Below are positions 27,953 to 35,845 of a stretch of DNA of 64,000 bases, one piece after another. The translations under genes and the position numbers were made by a program. Location of the stretch: NCBI RefSeq assembly GCF_028368975.1, contig NZ_JAQNDM010000002.1, positions 868,001 to 932,000 on the forward strand, given 5' to 3'. The notes beneath the pieces are model-generated. The model worked only from the letters and a program-made list of their open reading frames with translations. It was not told where the DNA came from and did no database searches. Numbering within the stretch: position 1 is the stretch's first letter; each line of letters starts with the position of its first letter. The DNA is from Stigmatella ashevillena (GTDB lineage: Bacteria; Myxococcota; Myxococcia; Myxococcales; Myxococcaceae).

Positions 27953-29197
27953 TTACGCCGGCGCGGCCTGTTCGATCCGGAGCAACGACAGCGCGCGCGC
28001 CGCATCGCCAAGCACCCGTTCGCGCTCGGGCCCGCTGGAGATGACATAGCCCAGCCGGTCCGTCGCGCTCTCGGGGGGGCGCAGCCGACTCCCCGCCGCC
28101 TTGTCCACGGCCACCTGGCGGACGGTGCCCAGCCGGGAAGCATCGCCCTGTCCCTCCACGCGCGCCAGCACGCCAGGACGCTCCGAGGTGATGAAGCGGA
28201 TACAGGCCACGTCCTGGCGCGTGTGCGTCAGGTCCACTGGCCGCCCCAACATCTGCTCCAGCATCACCGAGAGCAGATCCACCCCGGTGGACAGCCGCAC
28301 CAACTCCGGAATCATCCCTCCGGCCAGCCGGGGGTTGATCTCGATGATGACCGGGCCGGAAGACGTGAAGCGGATCTCCGTGTGGGCCGGGCCAAAGTCA
28401 AAGCCCACCGCCGCGAGCCCCGCGAGCACGGCCTCCTCCAGCGCCCGCCGCCGCTCGGGAGGCAGGTCCGCCGGGAAGTCATGCCCCATCTCCACGAAGT
28501 ACGGCGGCGCGGAGAGGTACTTCTGGGTCACCCCGAGCACGTGCGTGGTGCCATCGGCCAGCGTCATCGTCTCCACGCTGAACTCCGGCCCCTCCAGGAA
28601 CGACTCCACGAGCACTTCCCCGCGCAGGGACTGGCCGCGCTCATTGGCGGCGCGGGAGTGCAGGGAGCGGAAGTGCGCGAGCAGCTCCTCGGGCGTGTCC
28701 ACCCGGCGCACCCCCGTGCTGCCACTCTCCGCGGGGGGCTTCACCACACACGGAAAGCGCACCGTGCGGGCCAGTTGCTCCGCCTCGGCCTCCGAGGCGA
28801 TGACGTGGAACTCAGGCCCGGGCAGCCCCGCCGCGCGGAGCATGGCTCGCGCCTCGTGCTTGTTGTGACAGGCCTGGGCCGCGCGAGGCTGGAGGTAGCG
28901 CAGGCCGTGCCGCGCCGCGATGGACGCCACCGTGGGCACATAGAAGGTGGAGAAGGTGAGCAGCGCCGCCACCCGCCCCTCCTTCACCAGCCCATCGACG
29001 CAGGCCTCCACGGCCGACGCGTCGTTGGTCTCCACGTTCAGCACCCTCAACCCCGGGGCCTTGTTGCCCACCAGGAAAGGGTACTTCTCCGGCTGGCGGG
29101 TGATGAACGTCACCTGCTCGCCCTGGGCCAGCAGGCGCTCCACCGCCAACCGGCCCGTCCCCGTGGTGTTGCTCTCGACGAAAACGAATTGGTTCAC
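27953..29197 (-). CDS. ATP-grasp amino acid/peptide ligase
   Basis: A 414-residue enzyme. The N-terminal ~100 residues look like the Rossmann-like preATP-grasp domain. The ATP-grasp fold then shows PCVVKPPAESGSTGV (nucleotide-binding Lys and Gly-rich loop), an E-V-L-V-E-S-F-L-E-G-P-E-F-S-V-E segment and the metal site VIIEINPRLAGG. Such enzymes make an acyl phosphate from a carboxylate and join it to an amine. Homologues occur beside cysteine-synthase-like and lyase-like enzymes in pathways for diamino-acid antibiotics such as the dapdiamides, where the ligase forms an amide with a diamino acid. Here it is the last gene of a five-gene operon, 4 bp after the PLP enzyme, with a GTG start. Its substrate is unknown: diaminobutyrate, or a free peptide acid if it takes part in chain release, are possible. 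Confidence 0.85.
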   Translation of the reverse strand: MNQFVFVESNTTGTGRLAVERLLAQGEQVTFITRQPEKYPFLVGNKAPGLRVLNVETNDASAVEACVDGLVKEGRVAALLTFSTFYVPTVASIAARHGLRYLQPRAAQACHNKHEARAMLRAAGLPGPEFHVIASEAEAEQLARTVRFPCVVKPPAESGSTGVRRVDTPEELLAHFRSLHSRAANERGQSLRGEVLVESFLEGPEFSVETMTLADGTTHVLGVTQKYLSAPPYFVEMGHDFPADLPPERRRALEEAVLAGLAAVGFDFGPAHTEIRFTSSGPVIIEINPRLAGGMIPELVRLSTGVDLLSVMLEQMLGRPVDLTHTRQDVACIRFITSERPGVLARVEGQGDASRLGTVRQVAVDKAAGSRLRPPESATDRLGYVISSGPERERVLGDAARALSLLRIEQAAPA

Positions 29198-29201
29198 CTG
29201 C

Positions 29202-30332
29202 TCACTCCAGCTCCAGCGAGCGGGTCAGATCGCCGCTGCGCATCACGGAAGGAGCGTAGTACGGAACCGGGCCCTCATGCGGCAGGGAGGCATGGCTCCA
29301 ACGCTCGGCCACGTCCACGCCGTAGCGGATGGGCACGGGGGCCGCCGCGGCCTCCACCCCGATCAGGTTGTGCTTGGCCAGGTACTCCTGCGAGTAGATC
29401 GTCTCACAGTAGCGGTCTCCCCGGTCCGGCATCAGCGCCACCACGTGTTGATCCGGCTCGAACCGCTCCGCCAGCCAGGAGGCCACCACGTAGGCCGCTC
29501 CGGAGGAGCCCCCGCCGAAGATGGACTCCCGCCGCGCCAGCTCGTGGCAGGCGTTGAACACCTCGCCATCCGACAGCCAGTGCGCCTCGTCGATGACGCG
29601 GTAGTTGATGTTGCCCGCGATGATGCTGTTGCCGTGGCCGCTCTGGAGGCGGGGGCCGTTGGGCTGATGGAAGATGACCGAGCCCACCGCATCCACCGCC
29701 ACGACGCGCACGCCCGGCGCCAGCGCCTTGAGCCGCTCCGCCGTTCCGGTGAGCGAGCCGCCGCTGCCCACGGTGCCCACCAGCGCCGCGATGCGGGGCC
29801 CGAGCGCACCGACCAGCTCGTGCGTCATCGTCTCCGTGTACGCCCCGGGGTTGCTGGGCGAGTCATACTGCCGCGGCCAAAACGCGCCCGGATTCTCGTG
29901 GAGGACCTCTCGCAGCCGCACCAGCCGCGAGTGCTGCCAGCCCCCTGTCGGGTGGTAGCTCTCGACAATGTCCACCTGGGCCCCGAAGGCGCGCAGCTTG
30001 TTGAGCAGGCCGATGTCGATGCGCGGATCCGTGACGATGATGACCCGGTAGCCCTTCACCGCGCCCACCCGGGCCAGCCCCTCCGCCATGGTGCCCGAGG
30101 AGCTCTCCGCGATGACGCCGCCCGGCTTGAGCTGTCCGCGGGCCTCCGCGTCCTCGATCGCCTTGAGCGCGACGCGGTCCTTCATCTGGCCGGGCATGGC
30201 CAGCTCCAGCTTGGCCCACAACTGCGCCTTGGGCTGGGACACCGCCCGCCCCTTGAGTGCCACCAAGGGGGTTTCCTTCATCAAGTCCAGGACCGAGGAC
30301 GCCTTCTTGAGCATCGGAGGTTGTTTGAGCAT
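29202..30332 (-). CDS. PLP-dependent cysteine-synthase-like beta-replacement enzyme
   Basis: A 376-residue fold-type II PLP enzyme. The PLP lysine lies in PGQMKDRVALKAI; the phosphate-binding loop reads VGSGGSLTGT, and a second glycine stretch reads GGGSSGAAYV. Family members replace an activated hydroxyl on a serine- or threonine-type substrate with a nucleophile. SbnA and its relatives use O-phosphoserine and an amino acid to build 2,3-diaminopropionate precursors. With the kinase and lyase of this operon, I infer that it condenses O-phosphothreonine with aspartate to give an N-substituted 2,3-diaminobutyrate. This mirrors the three-gene Dab route proposed for friulimicin. The ATG at 30332 follows the lyase stop by 7 bp. 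A role as cysteine or cystathionine synthase cannot be excluded from sequence alone, but the context argues against it. Confidence 0.88.
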   Translation of the reverse strand: MLKQPPMLKKASSVLDLMKETPLVALKGRAVSQPKAQLWAKLELAMPGQMKDRVALKAIEDAEARGQLKPGGVIAESSSGTMAEGLARVGAVKGYRVIIVTDPRIDIGLLNKLRAFGAQVDIVESYHPTGGWQHSRLVRLREVLHENPGAFWPRQYDSPSNPGAYTETMTHELVGALGPRIAALVGTVGSGGSLTGTAERLKALAPGVRVVAVDAVGSVIFHQPNGPRLQSGHGNSIIAGNINYRVIDEAHWLSDGEVFNACHELARRESIFGGGSSGAAYVVASWLAERFEPDQHVVALMPDRGDRYCETIYSQEYLAKHNLIGVEAAAAPVPIRYGVDVAERWSHASLPHEGPVPYYAPSVMRSGDLTRSLELE

Positions 30333-30339
30333 GGGATTT

Positions 30340-31854
30340 CTAAGCCGTCGAAGAGACACCCGCGGCGCTCGCCGCGGCCAAAGCATCGTCCGCGGCATCC
30401 AGCCGCGTTTTCCACCCCTGCACCCGCTGCTGGAGCCGCTCGCGCGCCTGCCCCAGCACGGCCAGGTGGGCACGCACTGCCTCGGGGGCGGGGCCACCGC
30501 CATAAGCCGCGGCGCGCACACAGCCCTCCGGATCCAGCACCTGCGCCAGCTCCGCCTCGTTCAGGGAGACGTCCCGGCCCAGCGTGGTGGCCAGCAAGGG
30601 CTCCAGCAGGCCGCGCGCCGCCTGGGGCGTGAGCTCCGGCTCGCGCTTGAGGTTCACCAGCCGCCCCACCACGTCATGCGCCGTGCGGAAGGCGAGCCCA
30701 TGCCGCGCGACGAGGTGATCCGCCAGCGCCGTCATGGTCGTGTCCTGCCCTACCAGGAACCGCCGCATGGGCTCCGGGTGGACGATGAGGTTGGACACCA
30801 GCAGCTCCATGAGCACCAGCGCCGTCCGGGCCGTCTCCAGGGCCGGCCACACGGGCGAGGTGGCCTCGGAGCTGACCTCCACGCTGTTGGTGAAGGAGGT
30901 GCTCTTGAGCCCCATCAGGGCATTCATCAGGAAGCCCGTGGCCTTCACCGCCTGGCCCCGGATGTTCTCCAGGACGAAGGCATTGCGCTTCTGCGGCATG
31001 ATGGAGCTGGTGCTCACCAGTTCGTCCGGCCATCCCAGAAAGCCATAGGCCGAGCTCGCCCACGTCTGGAAGTCCGCCGACATCCGGGTGAGGAGGGTCC
31101 CCAGCAAGGCCAGCCCACTGAGCACCTGGACCACGTAGTCCCGTGAGCCCACCGCATCCAGCGAGTTGCCCAACGGGCCGTCGAAGCCCAGCAGCTCCGC
31201 CACGATGGTGGTGTCGATGGGGAAGGAGGTGCCCACGCCCGCCGCGGCGCCCATGGGGCAGCGGTTGAGGGTGTCATGGGCTCCGGCGATCCAGTCGAGC
31301 GTCCGCAGCAGCTCGGACAGGACCCCGCCCAGGTAGTGGCCGAAGGTGGCCGGCTGGGCCGGTTGCAGGTGCGTGAAGGCGCTCATCAGCGTCTGCGCAT
31401 GCTCCCCGCCCAGCCGCTCCAACTGGCTGGCCAGCAACAGGCCCTGCCGCAGCACCTCCGCCAGGACGGGCCTCAAGCGCATGCGCGTCACGGTGGCGTT
31501 GATGTCGTTGCGGCTGCGCGCCACATGGGCGGCCCCGCCCACCTCTCCGCCCAGCCGGGCGATGTACTCCCCCTCATAGAGGAGGTAGAGCCCCCGGTGG
31601 GAAGGCGGTGGGGGAAACAGCTCCTCGCCCGAAGCCAGGCGGCGCGCCAACTCCCGGTTGAGTGCCAGCAGGCGCGAGGCGGGCTCGGGGGCGAGGATTC
31701 CCCGGCGCGCGAGCATCACGACGTGGGCCGCGTCGATGCGCAGCAGGTGGGGAAGCACCTGCGCCTTGTCGGAAGCGAAGTGCGGCTCGTACAGCAGCTC
31801 GAAAAGAACGGGGTGGGGGCCGCGCGAGAGCCGGCCAATGGCCTGAGCGCTCAA
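30340..31854 (-). CDS. Argininosuccinate lyase/fumarase superfamily lyase
   Basis: A 504-residue enzyme with the superfamily signature SSIMPQKRNAFVLENIRG and the conserved HVARSRNDINAT and AFTHLQPAQP segments. Superfamily members release fumarate from an N-succinyl-type substrate by C-N cleavage. No other arginine biosynthesis gene is nearby, and the neighbours are a threonine-type kinase and a cysteine-synthase homologue. It probably cleaves the aspartate adduct to fumarate and free 2,3-diaminobutyrate. The start is TTG at 31854, overlapping the YbaK stop (TTGA), with GAGG about nine bases upstream. It is slightly longer than typical ArgH (about 460 residues) because of the N-terminal segment and a C-terminal helical tail. 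The lyase assignment is firm; the substrate is inferred. Confidence 0.9.
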   Translation of the reverse strand: MSAQAIGRLSRGPHPVLFELLYEPHFASDKAQVLPHLLRIDAAHVVMLARRGILAPEPASRLLALNRELARRLASGEELFPPPPSHRGLYLLYEGEYIARLGGEVGGAAHVARSRNDINATVTRMRLRPVLAEVLRQGLLLASQLERLGGEHAQTLMSAFTHLQPAQPATFGHYLGGVLSELLRTLDWIAGAHDTLNRCPMGAAAGVGTSFPIDTTIVAELLGFDGPLGNSLDAVGSRDYVVQVLSGLALLGTLLTRMSADFQTWASSAYGFLGWPDELVSTSSIMPQKRNAFVLENIRGQAVKATGFLMNALMGLKSTSFTNSVEVSSEATSPVWPALETARTALVLMELLVSNLIVHPEPMRRFLVGQDTTMTALADHLVARHGLAFRTAHDVVGRLVNLKREPELTPQAARGLLEPLLATTLGRDVSLNEAELAQVLDPEGCVRAAAYGGGPAPEAVRAHLAVLGQARERLQQRVQGWKTRLDAADDALAAASAAGVSSTA

Positions 31855-32366
31855 GAGGCGGGCCTCGGCTCCGGTTCCGCCACCACGTCGGCGACACGCG
31901 CGGCGGTGAGCCGGACGATGTCCTGAGGGACAATGCGCAACATGTGGTGCTCATCCCCTCCCCCTCCGAACACGAAGGGGTGGGTGAGCACGCGGGAGTC
32001 CACCACCACGGAGACCTGGGTGGCATGCCCCACCGGCGGCACCCCACCCACCGCATAGCCCGTGGCCCGCAGCACCGTGTCGGGCGAAGCCAGCTTGAGC
32101 TGCGAGACCCCCGCCGCGGCGCCCACCTTGCCCGCGGAGACGCGCACGTCCCCTGGGGCGATCGCCAGGACGATCACCCCGCGGTCCTTCTTGCCCTCGA
32201 ACAGGATGGATTTGACGATCTGCCCGGGGCTGACGCCCAGCGCCGCCGCCGCCAGCGGCACCGTGGGCATCTCCTGCCCGGGCCGGACCAGGGAGGCATC
32301 CACCGTCTGGGTCGTGAGGTACTGCTTCAACCGATCGCTGCCTTCATTGACCGCTGTGCTGCTCAA
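31851..32366 (-). CDS. YbaK/ProX-type aminoacyl-tRNA deacylase
   Basis: A 171-residue single-domain protein of the YbaK/EbsC (INS-like editing) family, recognisable from IVKSILFEGK, the GYAVGGVPPVGH motif and VVVDSRVLTHPFVFGGGG. Free-standing members hydrolyse mischarged tRNAs. Its place between the kinase and lyase of a proposed non-protein amino acid pathway suggests that it clears tRNA charged by mistake with diaminobutyrate or an intermediate, protecting the producer. It starts with TTG at 32366; an AGGAG seven bases upstream and overlap with the kinase stop (TTGA) decide this unusual start. It could also be a general housekeeping deacylase captured by the operon. Confidence 0.88.
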   Translation of the reverse strand: MSSTAVNEGSDRLKQYLTTQTVDASLVRPGQEMPTVPLAAAALGVSPGQIVKSILFEGKKDRGVIVLAIAPGDVRVSAGKVGAAAGVSQLKLASPDTVLRATGYAVGGVPPVGHATQVSVVVDSRVLTHPFVFGGGGDEHHMLRIVPQDIVRLTAARVADVVAEPEPRPAS

Positions 32367-33865
32367 GTCCGATCTCCTGGGGGCCTTCTGTCCTGTACCC
32401 CGGGAAGGCTCACCACATTGTTATTGCTCGCTTCGCTCAGGACGACCCGCTGAAAAGCGGAGAGGAACAGCGGAACCGCCAGCACCGTGAGGGAGCCATC
32501 CTGCGCTTCATAGGTGACCTGCCCCGCGCCCAGCCGCACGATCCGCACCCGGCGAACGTACACATCCCCCTGGAGAGCGAAAGCGGCCTCGAACAGCGCC
32601 TTCGGCAACAGGCGAGGCACCGGGCTCACCCCTGGGACGCTGGCCCTGGGCAGGTACTGCACCCCTCCGTCCGCCTCGGAGAGCTTCGAGACGGTCATCT
32701 CCCACGTATCGCCCTCGCGCAGCACCGGCGGGGGGTGAACCTCGATCAGCCCCTCCAAGAGCTCGGGCGGATTCACGGACTGATTCCCGTCCGGGAGCAC
32801 GAAGACGCGGCGCCGCTCGGGCCCCTGCTCGTACTCGAGCGCCACCCCGCCCTGGACCGGAATCCGCGTCAGGGGCTCGCCCATCGTGTCGAGGGAAAGC
32901 TCCTGCGGCCGGGAGAGCCCTTCGCGGCTGCACCGCACGAGCCGCGTCCCTCCCGAGATGAGCCGATGGATGCCCAGCAACCGCCCAGGGCCGGTGATCT
33001 CCTCGGCCCGCTGGGCGATGGCGGTGCCCTCGTGCCGGGTCGGATCGAACATCAGCCCGAGCACCGTGCCGCTGTGCCCGCAGTTGACGCCCAGCACACC
33101 CAGCTCGCGCGTGGCCCGCAGCAGCTCCTCCAGCCACGGCTTGTGGAGCACTTCCTGGTGGAGGCGCGCGCTCAGGGTGGCCCCCTCGGCGACGAGCACG
33201 GGCACCTGGCGGCGGAAGCCCTGCCGGACCAGATCCACGGCGCGGAGCATCTGCGCCTGGGAGGCACGCGCATGCGCCCGGGCCCGCTCCCGGTCAAAGC
33301 CGAGCGTGTCGACCTCGCCGCCCGTGTCGATGATCACGAACGCCAGCGGAGGCGGAGACCCGAGGAACTCGAGGACCTCGCCCCGGATGTGATCATAAAT
33401 GACCGAGCCGGGGTAGAAGAGCGCATCCGACGGCTCGATGTCCGCGGCGATGCGCGCCACCAAATGGGGGGGCAGCGTCTGTCCCAGCGCATCCGCACAC
33501 GCGTGCAGTGCGGCGGCCAGATCCGCCGTGCTCGAGGCCAGCCCCTTGCTGCGAGGCACGGGGGAGTCCACCCACATCCGGGCCCCCAGGTGCTTCGCCC
33601 CCAGGGTCCGCAGCAGCAGGCTCACGGCCTTCGACGTCTTGCCGTAGTTGCGATCGGACTCGACCCGGACGTCTTCCCATTCCGGTGAAAGTTTGATCGA
33701 CACCTTGCTGTGCAGCTCGATGGGGCTCGTGATGAGAAAATCTCGCCCCCCCAAGAAGCCTTGGACCAACTCTCCGCACGTCACCGGCGCCATGGCCATC
33801 GCCGAGCGGGTTTCAACCACCTCTTGCCCCAGCTGCCGCGCCGCTGAATTCAGCCCGGTTCTCAT
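32363..33865 (-). CDS. GHMP-family kinase (PduX-like, probable L-threonine kinase) with extra C-terminal domain
   Basis: A 500-residue protein. The N-terminal ~300 residues are a GHMP kinase: PVTCGELVQG opens the fold, PVPRSKGLASSTADLA near residue 102 is the ATP-binding Gly/Ser loop, and GVNCGHSGTVLGL is the third motif. Closest in style is PduX, which phosphorylates free L-threonine. O-phosphothreonine would be the activated substrate for the PLP enzyme downstream. The last ~200 residues, after a KLSEADGGVQYLP-containing segment, are not part of known PduX proteins and I do not recognise them. The first ATG is at 33865; upstream GTG or TTG codons could extend it. It leads a tightly spaced operon of five genes. 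Confidence 0.82.
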   Translation of the reverse strand: MRTGLNSAARQLGQEVVETRSAMAMAPVTCGELVQGFLGGRDFLITSPIELHSKVSIKLSPEWEDVRVESDRNYGKTSKAVSLLLRTLGAKHLGARMWVDSPVPRSKGLASSTADLAAALHACADALGQTLPPHLVARIAADIEPSDALFYPGSVIYDHIRGEVLEFLGSPPPLAFVIIDTGGEVDTLGFDRERARAHARASQAQMLRAVDLVRQGFRRQVPVLVAEGATLSARLHQEVLHKPWLEELLRATRELGVLGVNCGHSGTVLGLMFDPTRHEGTAIAQRAEEITGPGRLLGIHRLISGGTRLVRCSREGLSRPQELSLDTMGEPLTRIPVQGGVALEYEQGPERRRVFVLPDGNQSVNPPELLEGLIEVHPPPVLREGDTWEMTVSKLSEADGGVQYLPRASVPGVSPVPRLLPKALFEAAFALQGDVYVRRVRIVRLGAGQVTYEAQDGSLTVLAVPLFLSAFQRVVLSEASNNNVVSLPGVQDRRPPGDRT

Positions 33866-33881
33866 ATCGAGATACACAATG

Positions 33882-33904
33882 CTCGACAGAACAGAAAGGG
33901 TCAA
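33882..33904 (-). promoter_or_regulatory. Weak promoter candidate for the diaminobutyrate operon
   Basis: Within the 113-bp gap between the helicase end and the kinase start, the minus strand has TTGACC (33904-33899), a good -35, but the region 17 bp further on (near CATTGT, then TGTGTATC) is a poor -10. If real, the mRNA would begin a few bases before the kinase ATG. Read-through from the helicase is the alternative. Confidence 0.2.
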
Positions 33905-33978
33905 TAGGCAGGATTGTCTGGACAAAGACGACAACCCTGCTTTATCGCCATACTATGTCCTGCAACCACCCGTGAAAC

Positions 33979-35715
33979 TCATCCCCGGTCCCGGCGGACC
34001 GTGACTTTCCGGCCCCTCAGGGTGGCTTGACGCAGCGCGGTGACGATCTGGTTGGCGAAGGGCTCTGGGACTTCCACGAGCGAGAAGGTGTCGGCGATCT
34101 GGATGGCGCCCACCTGCGAGGACTCCAGCCCTGCCTCACCGGTGATGGCACCCACGAGATCCGCCGGACGAATGCCCAAGCGCCGACCCGCGCCGATGTA
34201 CAGCCGCGTGATGTCCCAGTCGGGGGACGTGCCGCGCTTCGAGGCGCCCTTCTCCGAGGGACGGGGCCGGTCCGCGGAAGGCTCCGCCGACCCCCGCCGC
34301 TCGGGAGGCGCTCCCCGGGGGGGCCGTTCGGTCTTGCTCCGCTTCTCGGAGGGCGGGGCCATGACGGGAATCTCCTCCTCGGCCTGGGCGTGTCCCTCGT
34401 CCCGGGCCTCTTGAAGCAGCTTCACCGCGGCGGCGGCCACCTCCATGACATCGAACTCGGCGGCCAGCCCTTCCACCAACCCCCGGTAGGAGTCGAGCCC
34501 CCCCGCGACCAGCGCCTCCCGCAGCGAGGCGCGGGTGACTTCCAGGCGCTTGGCCTTCAAGTCCGCCACGGTGGGCACCGTAGCCACCTCGATGCGCTGG
34601 CCGGTGAGCTTCTCGATGTTGCGCAGCAACCGGTGCTCCCGGGGCTCCACGAGCGTGATGGCCACGCCCTCGCGGCCGGCCCGGCCCGTGCGGCCGATCC
34701 GGTGCACGTACGCCTCGGGCGCATTGGGCACATCGAAGTTCACGACGTGGGACAGCCGGCTGATGTCGAGCCCTCGCGCCGCCACGTCCGTGGCCACCAG
34801 CAGGTCCGCCGAGTGGGACTTCAACTGCTTGATGACCCGGTCCCGCTGCTCCTGGCTCATGCCTCCGTGGAGCGCGTGGGCCCGCCAGCCGTGGCCATTG
34901 AGCGAGATGGTCAGCTCGTCCACCTCGGTGCGGGTGCGGCAGAAGACGATGGCCGCCGTGGGCGCCTCCACATCGAGCACCCGGCTCAGCGTGGCCACCT
35001 TGAAGGCCCTCGGGACGATGTAGGCCGTCTGCCGCACGCGCGGCAGCTCGCCCGACTCCACCTTCTCCCGGGCGATGCGCACGCGCACCGGCTCGCGCAG
35101 GTGGCGCTCGGCGATGCTGGCGATGCGCGGGGGCAGCGTCGCGGAGAAGAGCGCGGTCTGCCGCTTCTCGGGCGTGGAGGACAGGATGGCCTCGAGATCC
35201 TCGGCGAAGCCCATGTCGAGCATCTCGTCCGCCTCGTCGAGCACGACGACGCGCACCTGCTCCAGCTTGAGCGTCTTGCGCTGGAGGTGATCCAACGCCC
35301 GGCCCGGCGTGGCCACCACCACGTCCACCCCCCGCTTGAGGGCCCGAAGCTGCTGGCTGATCACCTGTCCGCCGTAGAGCGGCACCACGCTGATGCCGAG
35401 CTTCTGGCCATAGCGGTGGATGGCCTCGGCCACCTGCATGGCCAGCTCTCGCGTGGGCACGAGGACGAGCGCGGAGGTGGTGAACGGCGCGTGGGCGCCC
35501 GGGGTGATGCGCTGAAGGAGCGGAAGGGAGAAGGCCGCCGTCTTTCCCGTTCCCGTCGCGGCGATTCCCAGCAGGTCCTTGCCCTCGAGCAGAGGGGGAA
35601 GGGCGGCGCGCTGGATGGGCGTGGGCTCCTCGTACCCCAGCGCGCTGAGCGCCTCGACGAGGGGGGGCAAAAGGCCCAGCGACTCAAAAGTGTTATCGGC
35701 GGAGGTTTCTTTCAC
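33979..35715 (-). CDS. DEAD-box ATP-dependent RNA helicase with DbpA-type RNA-binding domain
   Basis: A protein of about 578 residues. Helicase motifs appear in order: a Q-motif (PTPIQ), AATGTGKT near 54, PTRELA, DEAD near 158, SAT near 193, and HRIGRTGRAGR near 342. A charged low-complexity linker rich in Pro, Arg, Glu and Ser (~430-500) leads to a C-terminal domain of DbpA/CsdA type (RLYIGAGRRLGIRPADLVGAI). Such helicases remodel rRNA or mRNA, often in the cold. I chose the GTG at 35715 because upstream in-frame starts would overlap the divergent phosphatase gene, but no clear ribosome site supports it. Probably a housekeeping gene that marks the edge of the peptide cluster. Confidence 0.93.
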   Translation of the reverse strand: MKETSADNTFESLGLLPPLVEALSALGYEEPTPIQRAALPPLLEGKDLLGIAATGTGKTAAFSLPLLQRITPGAHAPFTTSALVLVPTRELAMQVAEAIHRYGQKLGISVVPLYGGQVISQQLRALKRGVDVVVATPGRALDHLQRKTLKLEQVRVVVLDEADEMLDMGFAEDLEAILSSTPEKRQTALFSATLPPRIASIAERHLREPVRVRIAREKVESGELPRVRQTAYIVPRAFKVATLSRVLDVEAPTAAIVFCRTRTEVDELTISLNGHGWRAHALHGGMSQEQRDRVIKQLKSHSADLLVATDVAARGLDISRLSHVVNFDVPNAPEAYVHRIGRTGRAGREGVAITLVEPREHRLLRNIEKLTGQRIEVATVPTVADLKAKRLEVTRASLREALVAGGLDSYRGLVEGLAAEFDVMEVAAAAVKLLQEARDEGHAQAEEEIPVMAPPSEKRSKTERPPRGAPPERRGSAEPSADRPRPSEKGASKRGTSPDWDITRLYIGAGRRLGIRPADLVGAITGEAGLESSQVGAIQIADTFSLVEVPEPFANQIVTALRQATLRGRKVTVRRDRG

Positions 35716-35845
35716 AGTGGACGGGCTTGTAGCACCGTCGATGCCTCCTGGGGATGAAGTCGCGCCCCCTTCGCTCCCCCTCCCGCCTCGCCATCCTCTC
35801 CGGGGGCGAGATACTGTTGGAAACCGTCCCTTCGAAACGGTCCCC

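Noticed and set aside
33866-33934. Longer kinase starting at TTG 33934
   Set aside because: It adds 23 residues without similarity and has no ribosome site; the first ATG at 33865 precedes the kinase fold adequately.
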